Counted from the first letter of the stretch, positions 1-9,389 are shown. The stretch: DNA of 64,000 bases from Pyrodictium sp. (GCA_013540595.1 JABXKE010000002.1:682050-746049); one strand, 5' to 3'. A program made the numbers and translations. Notes: generated by a model not told the origin, from the letters alone.

Positions 1-2
1 GG

Positions 3-1892
3 ATGAATGGGACAGTTGAGTATAGCTCAGAGTTTAACCTCGAGGCAAACACTAGTAAGACCATAATTAGAATGTATAATGCCCCCCTAGTAATAATCAT
101 GCCTAGCGGAATGCCTGGAGGCATGCCCGGCTCTCCAATGGCTGGTAACGAGATAAGGCTCATGATAGACTTCTACTCTGAGACACTAACAAACTTCTCC
201 TCACTAACTGCAAAGACTACTACGAGACTCGTAGTCAATGCTAGGGACCAGATGACATTGTTATTTGTCAGAAACATTCTAGCAATGATATTTATGCAGG
301 CAAATACCACAGTACCCCTCCCCGAGCCTAGATACAATAATAGCAGGGGAATGTACTACATGGAGTTTGAGACTTCGACAGAGCAGGCACTAGGAGCCAA
401 CACAAGTATAAACTATGACTTGCTCGAGCAGAGTAGCAGGATTGAAAGCTTCAACGCGGACTTGTCAATAATAGTTAAGGGTTTGCCCGTAAACGAGTCA
501 GCCTACAATATAACACTAAGCGCAAAAGGAGGCATTGAGGCGTCTCTAAGTGGGCCACTTGTAGTTGGTAATGCTACTATTAAGAAGCTAGATGCAAGAG
601 CAAGACTCAACAGCAACGCAACACACGTCTACGCCGATGCCAAGATAGTATTTGACATGGATATACGTGACCCCTACATAGCGGGCTCCACAGTTGAATC
701 CATAGTAAAAATACTCTCAACAGCTCAGCACGGCCTTGTCAGAATAGTTGCGCCAGAGCCAGGTGCATTAATGGTAGGTGATAGGGTTGTACATGAAGCA
801 GAATTGTCTCCTGGCAGCGCCTCTCTGGGCAGGATATACTACGTGTATGAAGGCGTAGTAATGAACTACTATGCTGAGAAGGAGAAGAGGTTTATAGTGT
901 TATCGGGTGAAGGCAGGGTATATGCTCGCGGCGCAGAACACGTGGTGGTAGACGCTAGCCGTACGGGCAGGGCCACAGTGTTCTTTGAGGATGAGGTGAG
1001 AGAGGCAAAGATCTACATTACAGAAGATGGAATAGTCATAGTAAAGCCTGCAAAAAGCAGTGGAGGGCTAAGAGGTACACTCATAATACAGCAGCTTCTA
1101 GGCCCCCCAGAGCCGCTACCAGAAGGTGTTGAGCCCCTAGGCCCAATAGTTGATGTCTCCCTAGACTCTATGCCGGAAAACGGGCTCATGATAACACTGC
1201 CATACCAGAAAGAGCCCGCTAGTGGGGAGGTCATGGTTGCACACTATAAGGATGGTGAGTGGGTACTTGTTAAGCCTGAGAAAGTGGACGCGTCAACTAA
1301 GACTGTGACGATAGTACTCAAGGAGTTGTCGCCGCTGACAGTAGTCTCCTATACAGAGGCCTCAACAACTGAAACCACGACACCGCCAACAACAACCACG
1401 ACGACTCCAACAGAGACAACTACGACCACGACAAGAGAGACAACAACCACACCGTCACCATCACCTACAGAGACCACTACAAGGACGACAACACAAACAC
1501 CACCAGCTACTACAACTACCACAACAACCATACAGCCAAGCACAACAGTCACAGAAACTACAGTAGGAACAGTAACAGAAGGGACAGAGACTATTACATG
1601 GACAACTAAGACGACAGAGGCTACAACTACTACAACAACTGTCTCGCCGACAGAGAGGACAACCAGCAGCCAAGCAACCACTACTACAGCTAGTACTACA
1701 GTTGTGGCCTCAACAACTCATGAAGCTACTGGGGTAAAGACAGCAACTCAGCAGTCAACACTGCCTCTGACAACATATAAGCCGCCAGCATCGAAAACAA
1801 GGGAGGAGGGTGGAATAGGACTAGTACCCATAGTGGCGATTACTGTGGTACTAGTAGTTGCAGTTCTCGCTATCGTGCTTAGAAAGAGGTAG
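3..1892 (+). CDS. Threonine-stalked surface protein, C-terminally membrane anchored (5' end cut by window edge)
   Basis: Large extracytoplasmic protein with many Asn-x-Ser/Thr sequons in its first 230 residues. It has a long Thr/Pro/Ser-rich stalk at about residues 452-595, one C-terminal membrane helix at about 604-626 and a short basic tail (RKR). No signal peptide is visible at the first Met, which sits two bases from the window start, so the true start probably lies outside. The build (folded ectodomain, probably O-glycosylated stalk, C-terminal anchor) is typical of crenarchaeal S-layer-associated proteins. I do not recognise the ectodomain. A T-rich stretch follows 50 bases after the stop. 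Confidence 0.75.
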   Translation: MNGTVEYSSEFNLEANTSKTIIRMYNAPLVIIMPSGMPGGMPGSPMAGNEIRLMIDFYSETLTNFSSLTAKTTTRLVVNARDQMTLLFVRNILAMIFMQANTTVPLPEPRYNNSRGMYYMEFETSTEQALGANTSINYDLLEQSSRIESFNADLSIIVKGLPVNESAYNITLSAKGGIEASLSGPLVVGNATIKKLDARARLNSNATHVYADAKIVFDMDIRDPYIAGSTVESIVKILSTAQHGLVRIVAPEPGALMVGDRVVHEAELSPGSASLGRIYYVYEGVVMNYYAEKEKRFIVLSGEGRVYARGAEHVVVDASRTGRATVFFEDEVREAKIYITEDGIVIVKPAKSSGGLRGTLIIQQLLGPPEPLPEGVEPLGPIVDVSLDSMPENGLMITLPYQKEPASGEVMVAHYKDGEWVLVKPEKVDASTKTVTIVLKELSPLTVVSYTEASTTETTTPPTTTTTTPTETTTTTTRETTTTPSPSPTETTTRTTTQTPPATTTTTTTIQPSTTVTETTVGTVTEGTETITWTTKTTEATTTTTTVSPTERTTSSQATTTTASTTVVASTTHEATGVKTATQQSTLPLTTYKPPASKTREEGGIGLVPIVAITVVLVVAVLAIVLRKR

Positions 1893-1940
1893 CACAAGGG
1901 CCCTGTAGAATAAGTACTATGATCTACTGCATAGTAGCTA

Positions 1941-1955
1941 GGCTTTTTTAGGCCT
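1941..1955 (+). terminator. Poly-T transcription stop
   Basis: A T6 run (1944-1949) lies about 50 bases after the stop of the surface-protein gene. Archaeal RNA polymerase stops at oligo-T without needing a hairpin, so this is a reasonable terminator. Confidence 0.4.
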
Positions 1956-2036
1956 CCTAATAAGCCTGCGCCGCGGAGTGTAGAGGGGCTAATGTAAAAT
2001 TATCTGCGTATCGTTACACGTTATTGGGCGGGTGTC

Positions 2037-3074
2037 GTGGCCCAAGACAACCGTGGCAACCCCATCATCGTAGACAATGGATGGTGCGGCAGAGACTTAT
2101 GCCCATTCCCGTTCCCTCAAAGGCTCTACATTGTTGAGCCATGGCTTCTAGGCCTCCTGGACCCATTGATAGCAGAGGCTATCCATGCAGGCTCTAGTGG
2201 GCCTCTAGAAGAGCTCCAAAAGTGTCTCCGTAGGGTCTCCTTGTCTCTTGGCGCTGCAGATGTTATGGATGTTATGGGGTCATGGAGGCTCTTCGTGTGG
2301 GGCGATGCTGGGACTGCAGTGCTAGAGGATTTGCTTGTTGTTGAGGACGAGAAGATACTTGTTGAGCGTGTAGACGAGGCTCTTAGGCTCGGGCTTGTTG
2401 ATAGTCTTGTAGAGTTATACTCTAGGCTCACCGGGCTAAGCGTAGACGAGGCGAGGAGAACGGTCAAGAAGGCTGTTGAAATACTCCGAGACCTAGCCCT
2501 TGTTAAGACGTGGGAGGTTCGGTATGAGGGCTTCAAGCGCCTCTGCCCAAGCCGAGACATCTATACTGTGGAGGAGCTCGCATACAAGCTAGCAAATGGA
2601 GTCTGGGGTGTTGATAGGGGCCAGAAGCACATAATACTAGTCAACCAATCCATCGCGCCAACAGAGAGGCTTGACCCACAAAAACTAAGGGACGTAGTTG
2701 AGGCTCTAGAAGGTCTTGGAATCAGGGTAAACAAAGCCATAACTCACACCATACACACAAGACTCTCACAGGGAGAACTCGAGCTCGCATGGTTCATCCA
2801 AGTAGGCCGTGGAGAGCGCGCAAGACTACTAAGGACAGCAGCTAGAAAGATCAATACTAATGAGTGGAGATGCGTACTACGCGTTGAGACAAGCTTCTAC
2901 CCAGAGGAAGAAGCCATAGTGGGATTCTTCTCTTCAAGCCCCACACCCAACAGTATCCTCTGCTGTCTAGAGCGCTTGAAAAGCATAGTAAAAGAAGCTG
3001 AAGGGGATGCTGTGCTTAAGATTCTATACAACCGTAAGCCAGGCCCAGTCATCGCATCAGCTCCGCTAGGCTAG
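2037..3074 (+). CDS. Hypothetical cytoplasmic protein, 345 aa
   Basis: GTG start at 2037. The protein is soluble, with no signal peptide or membrane helix. It has a mostly helical first half (a Leu/Val/Glu-rich run at about residues 85-170) and a second half with alternating hydrophobic segments. Cysteines occur near the N-terminus (WCGRDLC, about residues 17-22) and as a CC pair near residue 310; these could be structural or metal ligands. I do not recognise the family. It is monocistronic, between the surface protein and a potassium-transporter gene. Codon use matches its neighbours, so it looks like a real gene. Confidence 0.7.
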   Translation: MAQDNRGNPIIVDNGWCGRDLCPFPFPQRLYIVEPWLLGLLDPLIAEAIHAGSSGPLEELQKCLRRVSLSLGAADVMDVMGSWRLFVWGDAGTAVLEDLLVVEDEKILVERVDEALRLGLVDSLVELYSRLTGLSVDEARRTVKKAVEILRDLALVKTWEVRYEGFKRLCPSRDIYTVEELAYKLANGVWGVDRGQKHIILVNQSIAPTERLDPQKLRDVVEALEGLGIRVNKAITHTIHTRLSQGELELAWFIQVGRGERARLLRTAARKINTNEWRCVLRVETSFYPEEEAIVGFFSSSPTPNSILCCLERLKSIVKEAEGDAVLKILYNRKPGPVIASAPLG

Positions 3075-3122
3075 ACTTGACTATGGAGGCAGACAAAGGC
3101 AAACACTAGGGCCCTAGATAAG

Positions 3123-3257
3123 ATGCCTACGTCATGGTACCAGTATTTGTTTCTACCTCTAGCCTCTCTGCTGCTTCTGCTTGCTTTTGTCGCATGTGAA
3201 GAGCCTAGCACTATGCCTCAATGCCTGTGCAACGTACAGCGCATCATACACGGTTAG
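3123..3257 (+). CDS. Possible 44-aa membrane or exported miniprotein
   Basis: Short open frame from ATG 3123 to TAG 3257. It encodes a short N-terminus, then a hydrophobic stretch (FLPLASLLLLLAFVAC), then a Cys-containing tail. The hydrophobic core ending in AC resembles a signal peptide or single membrane helix. No clear ribosome binding site is visible and no homologue is known to me, so this may be chance. Confidence 0.25.
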   Translation: MPTSWYQYLFLPLASLLLLLAFVACEEPSTMPQCLCNVQRIIHG

Positions 3258-3590
3258 CCTTGTCTATAGGGTCTATTCTGAGTGCCTCACTAAGGTACAA
3301 CGCCTCGTCCTCAACCAGCACAACTCTGCTATCAACAAGCTTCACTAGTACTGTACACCATTAATCTAATCCTACCGTAGACGGGCATTATTTACCCGCC
3401 GTAAACTATAGGGCTTTCCAGCCTAAAACCCTTGGCCCTTAACAGTTGGGCCTTACTTCTTGTAGGTGGTAAACCTTGAAATATCCCTGTCATCGTGTAT
3501 GTGGACATGAACCCCGGCTATATTGGCGTGTGACAGGGGAGAAACTGCGCATATCTAAGGGCAAGGAGCATTATATTGCGGCTTTAAGGG
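3258..3590. other. Intergenic stretch upstream of the potassium transporter
   Basis: Mostly non-coding. On the minus strand, 3345 to 3244 reads as a 33-codon open frame beginning VKLVDSRVVLVEDEAL. It looks protein-like but has no upstream context and may be the 3' scrap of a lost gene. A TATA-like TTATATT lies at about 3571-3577, just before the TrkH start. Confidence 0.3.
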
Positions 3591-5180
3591 GTGGTTACTA
3601 CGAGTCTTAGCTCCTCCAATGGTGAAGCCACTGTACATCCCCTCGTATATTATGGGGCTTCTTTCCCACTAATCATTGCGGCTGCTTCTCACGTCGTAGC
3701 GATAACACTCGTCATACTCTTCGGGCACAGTATACATGGTGTTGTCGCGTTTGTACAGGCCATAACCGCGCTGGCTTACCTCTCCATAGCGTTCCTCGTC
3801 TTGTACACGGTTAGGCCTTCTAGACCACTAAGCCTCCACGAGGCCCTCGTCCTTGTCGCGTATTCATGGATCATGGTCCCAATACTCTCCGCCATACCAG
3901 TGTCACTAGGGCTTGGCGTGCCATTCATTGACTCCTGGTTTGAGTCTGTTAGCGGGTTCACAACAACGGGGCTGAGCGTGTTCACTGGAGGCGTAAACCC
4001 AGACTACGGCGTCTACGTGCCCGCTGTAGAGGAGCTCCCGCCAACAGTGCTTTGGTGGAGGGCTGTAACACAGTGGATTGGCGGCTTTGGCATAGTGGTA
4101 GTGTTCCTTATTGCTGGCCGTATGGCCAGCCTACCACCACACCTAATCGGCCTTGCTGAGGGCAGGTTTGAGAGGCTTGAGCCCAGTATTGCTAGGAGTA
4201 TTAGGGAGCTAATGAAGCTTTACACTACTCTAACCATAGTAGCCACAATCATACTCTTCTTTGCAGGGATGAGCCTAGAGGACGCTGTGTACCACGCATT
4301 AACAGCTCTCAGCACTGGAGGCTTCAGTAACCATAGTGAGAGCATAGGCTACTACAAGCCGTTACTCGTAGGCGTGGCAGCGGCGGCAGCAATGGTTATG
4401 GGTGCTAGCAACTTCGCGGACCTATACACGCTCGTCCACAGGATAAAGCGCGGCATGAGTATTGAGGGCAAGACATTCACTGTAATCTGGCTCCTCGGAC
4501 TACTAGGGATGACTGGTATCCTGCTGGGCCTCGGGGTAAAAGAGACTCTTGTGGACGCAGTGAAGACAGCATACTTTGACGTTACAACAGCCCTAACAAC
4601 AACAGGTTTTGGGGTAGAAGACTTCTCAGCGAAGCCTGAAGCATACAAGCTACTAGTGATAGCCCTAATGCTAATCGGCGGCTCGGCCTTCTCAACAGCT
4701 GGAGGAATAAAGCTCTACCGTGTATCAGTCGCAGCCGCGTCTCTCCGGTGGAGTATACGCAGGCTAGTGCGTGGACGCTACATACTCACAACATACAAGC
4801 TAGGCAAAAGCCACGTTGACGCTGAGGGTCTTATGCAAGTCGTGTCAATAATATTCCTCTTCATAATAACAGACCTCATAGGCACAATACTGCTATCACT
4901 AATGGTTCCGGAGCGTAGCATAGTAGACGCAGCGTTCGAGGCTACGAGTGCACTGTGTACAGTAGGGCTTAGCGTGGGAATCATAGGTGCAACCTCACCA
5001 CTCATGGTTAAGCTCCTCCTCATAGTACTCATGACTCTTGGCAGGCTAGAAGTCTACACGTACATAGCAGCATTAGCGGCTGCAGTCATAATAGTCAAGG
5101 AGAAGCGGCGAGCAGGCCTTGAACGCAAGAGGCCCGAGAGGCTAAGGTTCAAGACCCCCATGATATCTACTGCACACTAG
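3591..5180 (+). CDS. trkH: TrkH/KtrB-family potassium transporter subunit
   Basis: Integral membrane protein for K+ (possibly Na+-coupled) uptake. The superfamily's fourfold M1-P-M2 architecture is visible. The pore loops are GFTTTGLS (about 121-128), LSTGGFS (about 240), TTTGFG (about 333) and LCTVGLSVG (about 454). Each carries the selectivity-filter glycine. Length (529 aa) is normal for archaeal Trk subunits. The start is GTG 3591 directly after AAGGG. The usual cytosolic TrkA/RCK partner is not in this window. Ion choice cannot be settled from sequence alone. Confidence 0.9.
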   Translation: MVTTSLSSSNGEATVHPLVYYGASFPLIIAAASHVVAITLVILFGHSIHGVVAFVQAITALAYLSIAFLVLYTVRPSRPLSLHEALVLVAYSWIMVPILSAIPVSLGLGVPFIDSWFESVSGFTTTGLSVFTGGVNPDYGVYVPAVEELPPTVLWWRAVTQWIGGFGIVVVFLIAGRMASLPPHLIGLAEGRFERLEPSIARSIRELMKLYTTLTIVATIILFFAGMSLEDAVYHALTALSTGGFSNHSESIGYYKPLLVGVAAAAAMVMGASNFADLYTLVHRIKRGMSIEGKTFTVIWLLGLLGMTGILLGLGVKETLVDAVKTAYFDVTTALTTTGFGVEDFSAKPEAYKLLVIALMLIGGSAFSTAGGIKLYRVSVAAASLRWSIRRLVRGRYILTTYKLGKSHVDAEGLMQVVSIIFLFIITDLIGTILLSLMVPERSIVDAAFEATSALCTVGLSVGIIGATSPLMVKLLLIVLMTLGRLEVYTYIAALAAAVIIVKEKRRAGLERKRPERLRFKTPMISTAH

Positions 5181-5239
5181 AAGAGGAGATAGAGTAGGGA
5201 AGGGCCCACGAAGGTATCTGCTGGAGGGTAACCTGCGTC

Positions 5240-6259
5240 TTGAGTCTGCTAGACAAGCTGTCGAGGGTGGGAGAACACGAGGTCGTCAAGGCTGTTGCTC
5301 TTATGCTTAGAGACTACTGGGAGTGTGAGAGTCTAAGCCTTGGGGATGATGCTGCGTGTGCTGGCTCGGAAGGGTTTTGGGGTCGGGTAGTAGTCAAGAT
5401 TGATGGGGGCTCTATAGCATCCAACATGGCTCCCTGGATGAGCCTATACGACTTAGGATGGGTAATGGTTACAGGCGCTATAAGCGATGTAGTGGCCAAG
5501 GCTGCTGCACCAGTAACAGTACAAGTATCCGTGGGTGTTCCATCCAGTATGAGGGCTGACAAGCTATTAGCCCTCATTCGCGGCGCTCGCGACTCGGCAC
5601 TAGCCCACCAAGCATGGCTCTCTGGCGGCGACACAAACTCGAGTAGAGACGGCTGGGTGGACGTTGCAGTAGTAGGCCTAGCCCTGCCTAGGTGGGGGCC
5701 GCTGCCCCGCAGGCCCAGCGCTGGAGACGCTGTCTACACTACTGTTGGCAGGTACGGGCTGATGGGCGCGCTACTCCATAGCCTCAAGACAGGGGTCTGG
5801 GAGAGCCTCTACAAGGCCTACAAGAGCGTCTTCGTGGAGGCTTCTAGGCCGTATGCGAGACTAGGCTTTGCACACCTCGCGGCAAGAGTAGTAGAGGGAT
5901 GTATTAGTGGTAGTGTGGATGTAAGCGATGGCTTAGCCTATAGCCTCCACCTACTAGCCGAGAATGCTAGGGCCTCACTCGTTGTATTCGAGCCTCCTAG
6001 GCCTCACAGCTTCGCAGAACTCTACTCAGCGGAGAGTGGGGCCAAGCTAGAAGACCTAGTGTTCTATGGTGGGCAAGAATACGAGGTTGTCTTCACAGTT
6101 AAGCCGGAATGCAAGAACATAGTAGAAGAGGAGGCCCGTAGGCTAGGCCTAGAGGTGCAAGAGATAGGCCGCATAGTAGAGGGTACACCACAAGTGAAGT
6201 ATAAGAATAGACAGCTCGAGCCTATTGGCTGGGACAACTTCAAGAGCTACGATAGCTAG
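5240..6259 (+). CDS. thiL: Thiamine-monophosphate kinase-like protein (AIR synthase/PurM fold)
   Basis: Probably phosphorylates thiamine monophosphate to the diphosphate coenzyme. Family signatures are present: GDDAA (about residues 34-38, Mg-ATP site), GGDT (about 128), DVSDGL (about 227) and GGQEYEVVF (about 281), a variant of the ThiL GGEDYEL box. Length (339 aa) is slightly above the usual 300-330. TTG start 5240 is preceded by GGAGGG at about 5223. It lies 60 bp after the transporter gene and could be co-transcribed with it. ATP-binding residues are kept, so activity is likely. A paralogue of the PurM/HypE superfamily with another substrate is the main alternative. Confidence 0.82.
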   Translation: MSLLDKLSRVGEHEVVKAVALMLRDYWECESLSLGDDAACAGSEGFWGRVVVKIDGGSIASNMAPWMSLYDLGWVMVTGAISDVVAKAAAPVTVQVSVGVPSSMRADKLLALIRGARDSALAHQAWLSGGDTNSSRDGWVDVAVVGLALPRWGPLPRRPSAGDAVYTTVGRYGLMGALLHSLKTGVWESLYKAYKSVFVEASRPYARLGFAHLAARVVEGCISGSVDVSDGLAYSLHLLAENARASLVVFEPPRPHSFAELYSAESGAKLEDLVFYGGQEYEVVFTVKPECKNIVEEEARRLGLEVQEIGRIVEGTPQVKYKNRQLEPIGWDNFKSYDS

Positions 6260-6402
6260 GAGGGGCCTCAGGGTAGGCTACATTCAGTGTATTATGCTGG
6301 AAGAACACCAAAGTACTCACAGTACGAGACTACAGTGTAGAAGTCTTGCGCTAAGCATGGTATTCATGCCTTACAAGTTTGCTCTTTGAGGTGGCTCATG
6401 AC

Positions 6403-7245
6403 TTGTGCAGAATGATTGGGGCAGTCTGGTCTAGTAGTGAGGGCTCTGTGCTTGTGGCTTCTCTCACGAAACTAGTCTACGAGGCTGCACGCAACGACCC
6501 CCTTCTGGGAAGGATAGCTCGCGACACGCGCCACTGCCACGGCTTTGGCTTTCTTCTCCTATACAGCAACGGGCGCGGCTATAGGCTAGTCTACGAGAAG
6601 TATGATGCAGCTGACGAGCTCGGCGAAGGAGAGGAGTCTTGCAGGGAAAACCTCCAAGCCCTCATGTATGCTGTAGAGGAAGTAGCAGAACTCATTGAGG
6701 GTAGCGAGCATGGCCTCTTACTATTCCATGCCCGGCGTGCTAGCCGTGGCGAGCCACGTGGAGCCATGTATGCTCACCCCTACACGTACACTATTGCGTC
6801 GAGGCAGGGGCCTAGACTTATAGCACTCATACACAACGGTAGCGTCTACAAGGACGCCATAGCTTCCATACTAGGAGTCGACCCAGCCTACTATACTGAC
6901 AGCCAAGCCCTCACTGTTTGGCTTGCAAGACAGCTAGCCAGCGGCAGGACACCCGGTGAAGCACTAGCCGAGGCCAGAAAGTTCACGCGCTCAGCTCTAG
7001 ACGTCGTGGTCGCAGACATAGCACCATCTAGTAGTGGGCTAAGAGCTAGAGCATACGCGTACAGCTACTTGCCAAGCAGCCTTGATGAGAAACGGGTAGA
7101 GTACTATAAGCCAGTATTCTACACAGCGCCAGGAAGTAGGGGCTATATCTCTTCGACAATACTAATGCTAGCCAAGGAGAGGGATATAAACCTCGGCAAG
7201 ATACAGCACGAGCAAGACAAGGTGTTCACGTTAGAACTAAGCTAG
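6403..7245 (+). CDS. Class II (Ntn-type) glutamine amidotransferase-like protein
   Basis: I place the start at TTG 6403, not at the upstream ATG 6379. The next codon is TGC, which gives Met-Cys-Arg-Met, so removing Met exposes the N-terminal nucleophile Cys required by class II amidotransferases. GAGGTGG about ten bases upstream supports this. Other family marks are FHARRAS (about residues 107-113), equivalent to the HTRRAS substrate loop, and HNGSV (about 145), with the oxyanion-hole Asn-Gly. No synthase domain follows, so this is a stand-alone GATase domain like the YafJ/GATase_4 group. The partner and product are unknown. Confidence 0.75.
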   Translation: MCRMIGAVWSSSEGSVLVASLTKLVYEAARNDPLLGRIARDTRHCHGFGFLLLYSNGRGYRLVYEKYDAADELGEGEESCRENLQALMYAVEEVAELIEGSEHGLLLFHARRASRGEPRGAMYAHPYTYTIASRQGPRLIALIHNGSVYKDAIASILGVDPAYYTDSQALTVWLARQLASGRTPGEALAEARKFTRSALDVVVADIAPSSSGLRARAYAYSYLPSSLDEKRVEYYKPVFYTAPGSRGYISSTILMLAKERDINLGKIQHEQDKVFTLELS

Positions 7246-7432
7246 GCTATCCTAGGTAGCCCTCCTCAACTGAGAACTGTAAGAGGCTACGGGACAGGCT
7301 CCTCTTCTCACTCATTAGTGTACACATTTATTTTTTGAGCAGTCCTGTGGGAGAGTTGGGGGCAATAAACGAAAACGCCTTGGAGAACACTGCTCTGATT
7401 GCGGCAGAGCCTACTCCACGAGGTATTATTGT

Positions 7433-7446
7433 CATTATTAATAATG
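7433..7446. repeat. 14-bp perfect palindrome
   Basis: CATTATTAATAATG is its own reverse complement. It is AT-rich and lies 150 bp upstream of the zinc-ribbon gene, just before a second dyad. It may be an operator or chance. Confidence 0.35.
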
Positions 7447-7453
7447 TAGATAC

Positions 7454-7492
7454 TACTGGGAACGGATAGCCTGACATCCGTAGTACCCAGTA
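7454..7492. repeat. Interrupted inverted repeat (13 paired bases)
   Basis: Arms TACTGGG (7454-7460) and ACGGAT (7462-7467) pair with ATCCGT (7476-7481) and CCCAGTA (7486-7492). The inner loop is 8 bases. One side has a 1-base bulge and the other a 4-base bulge. It could fold as an RNA hairpin or act as a protein site. Confidence 0.45.
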
Positions 7493-7595
7493 CAACGAGT
7501 TGAAGACAAGACAATCAACCCGGCAATAGCGCAGTGATTCACTTCCAACGCCTCAACCCACTAGGCCCGCGGGGGTAATACTTACAGTAGACACG

Positions 7596-7991
7596 GTGTT
7601 TCTCATAGTGCCAATCGTGTATCGCTGCAAGCGTTGCGGATTCATATTACATGTATTCGTTAAGGTTGGACAGAACAGCTACGGCATACCCACCCCCTCT
7701 GAGCTAGCAAGCCAGTATGGTGACCAGTGCCCATACTGTGGTAGGAGGCTTGAGAGGCCAATGCTAAGCGACATAATAATCAAGCCTAACGGCTTCAGAG
7801 AACTCCTTGCAACCCTTGAAGAGGCAAGGCGCAGTATGCACATAAGCTTCCGCGGGATTGAGCGCTTTATTGAGGAGCTACGCCGCCGCACGCCAGTCTC
7901 CACGCCGGCAAGCGAGGCCAGTGAAAGCCTGCTAGACCTGTCGAGGGATGTAGCGAAGGGGGTGGGCTTAGAGGCTGGTGAAGAAGCCTAG
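7596..7991 (+). CDS. Zinc-ribbon protein with helical tail, 131 aa
   Basis: The N-terminal part carries two CxxC knuckles, CKRC (about residues 11-14) and CPYC (about 46-49), which would bind one zinc. A charged helical C-terminal half follows (about 65-130). GTG start 7596 is assumed; other GTG codons lie at residues 5 and 8. The zinc-ribbon plus helical layout is common in small archaeal nucleic-acid-associated proteins, but I do not recognise a named family. It converges on the flavoprotein gene. Confidence 0.65.
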   Translation: MFLIVPIVYRCKRCGFILHVFVKVGQNSYGIPTPSELASQYGDQCPYCGRRLERPMLSDIIIKPNGFRELLATLEEARRSMHISFRGIERFIEELRRRTPVSTPASEASESLLDLSRDVAKGVGLEAGEEA

Positions 7992-8044
7992 GCTAGAGAG
8001 AAGCGCGCCTACGTGGCCCCAGAGCCCCGAGTATTTTTAGCCCC

Positions 8045-9166
8045 CTAGATGCCGCCCCCTAAGAGCCTCTTGTACGTCCTCCTCATTTTCTCGTGATAGT
8101 AGTTCATCATGCTAGACTCTATTGCTACACTCTTACCAAGCGCCACTATGCCAGATTCGGGGCCTATGCTGAGGCCTACTTGTGGGGTGCAGTTAGTTAT
8201 CCGTGGCTCATACTCTTCGCGGGCAGGCAGGCCAGAGAGCGACAGGGCTATGTTGAGTACTGCAACTCTAGCCGAGCGAAGAGCCTCACGTGCCATCTTC
8301 AATGCTAGGCAGTAAGGCTTAGTCTCAAGCCTAGCAGCATCACCAACAGCGTAAACTCTCCCGCCAAAGCCGGGTACACGCAGAGCCCTGTCAACCCTTA
8401 TGAACCCCTTAGCGTCCTGTGAGCCGCGAGGCATCCCTATGCCGGGCCCCCTGAGCCCAGCAACCCAAACGATGGCATCAGCGTTGACGCGCTTACCCCC
8501 CTCAAGCACAACGCCCTTATCATCAACAGAGACTACCCTCCTGCCAAGCAGTAAGCGTGCGCCCAAATGCTCAAGAACCCTCCTAGCCTTAACAGAAGCC
8601 ATCTTGTTCCCCAAGAGTTCAAGAGGCTCACCCAGCATGTCAACCAGCACTACCTCATAGCTCAAACCCCTACTCTCCCTGAGCCACAACAGCTCGCCTG
8701 CAAGCTCTACACCGACAAAGCCAGCACCCACAATAACTACTCTGTCAACACCACCTCTAACCATGTCCTTGAGCCTAGCAGCATCCTCGGGCGAGTAGAG
8801 CCCAACACTATGCTCTCTAGCCCCCGGCACATTGTAGTATGCTGGTGAGGCACCAGCAGCAATCACCGCGTAGTCGTAGCCTAGGCGCTCACCACTACTC
8901 AACACCAAGGCACTAGTGTCGACTTCAGACACAGAGTCATCTACTACGGTGAAGCCGTGCCTTAATGCAAACCCTTCAACACTAAAGACAATGTCCCCTA
9001 GGCTGTAGCGACTACTAACAATCATAGGCAAGAAGGGCGTGTACACAAACCTCTTACCCGGCGACACTAGCAAGCACTCATGCTTCTCGCACACGCCAAG
9101 CTGGCCAAGCCTCCTAACAGCTTCAACGCCACCAAAGCCCGAGCCAACAACTACTATCCTAGCCAA
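8045..9166 (-). CDS. FAD/NAD(P)-dependent oxidoreductase, NADH dehydrogenase type II / sulfide:quinone reductase-like
   Basis: Two-dinucleotide-binding-domain flavoprotein. FAD is bound by GSGFGG (residues 8-13) and the late VYAVGDAA box (about 267). NAD(P)H is bound by VVIVGAGFVGVELA (about 144-157). Length (373 aa) fits Ndh-2/SQR-like enzymes, which pass electrons from NADH or sulfide to quinones at the membrane. The C-terminus is Met/Tyr/Lys-rich and amphipathic (about 350-370), fitting peripheral membrane binding. I do not see the two redox cysteines that would define true SQR, so Ndh-2-like is preferred. ATG start 9166. Confidence 0.8.
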   Translation of the reverse strand: MARIVVVGSGFGGVEAVRRLGQLGVCEKHECLLVSPGKRFVYTPFLPMIVSSRYSLGDIVFSVEGFALRHGFTVVDDSVSEVDTSALVLSSGERLGYDYAVIAAGASPAYYNVPGAREHSVGLYSPEDAARLKDMVRGGVDRVVIVGAGFVGVELAGELLWLRESRGLSYEVVLVDMLGEPLELLGNKMASVKARRVLEHLGARLLLGRRVVSVDDKGVVLEGGKRVNADAIVWVAGLRGPGIGMPRGSQDAKGFIRVDRALRVPGFGGRVYAVGDAARLETKPYCLALKMAREALRSARVAVLNIALSLSGLPAREEYEPRITNCTPQVGLSIGPESGIVALGKSVAIESSMMNYYHEKMRRTYKRLLGGGI

Positions 9167-9380
9167 AGGCTGGCATCCCCGGTCATGATTACGCTCAGAG
9201 CCTCACGGAGAGTACGGGGTAGTGTACTCGAACAACTAAAAGTATACTCTTCGCATTAGAGGGGTAAAGCTAAGCGCTTGGTGTAGGGTAAGGATCGTGT
9301 AAAATCTCATATCTCGACCATATTAATTGTATTTTTTGTTATATGTGACTGTTTGCGAATATTTTAGTATAAATTAAAGA

Positions 9381-9389
9381 TTTTTATAG
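9381..9389 (+). promoter_or_regulatory. TATA box upstream of the decayed exported-protein gene
   Basis: TTTTTATAG lies in an AT-rich block about 75 bases before the GTG start at 9460. It indicates the locus once had, and may still have, its own promoter. Confidence 0.45.

Larger units (their letters stand above)
7246..7595. other. Intergenic region with two dyad elements
   Basis: No convincing gene. It contains T6 at about 7331-7336, a 14-bp perfect palindrome (7433-7446) and a longer interrupted stem (7454-7492), listed separately. A minus-strand open frame (7308-7514) lacks protein character. Confidence 0.5.

Noticed and set aside
1349-1681. Long Val-rich open frames on the minus strand
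   Set aside because: Antisense of the Thr-rich stalk (Thr codons ACN read back as Val/Cys/Gly codons); low-complexity artefact.
7308-7514. 68-codon minus-strand ORF
   Set aside because: Overlaps two dyads, has no binding site and a random composition.
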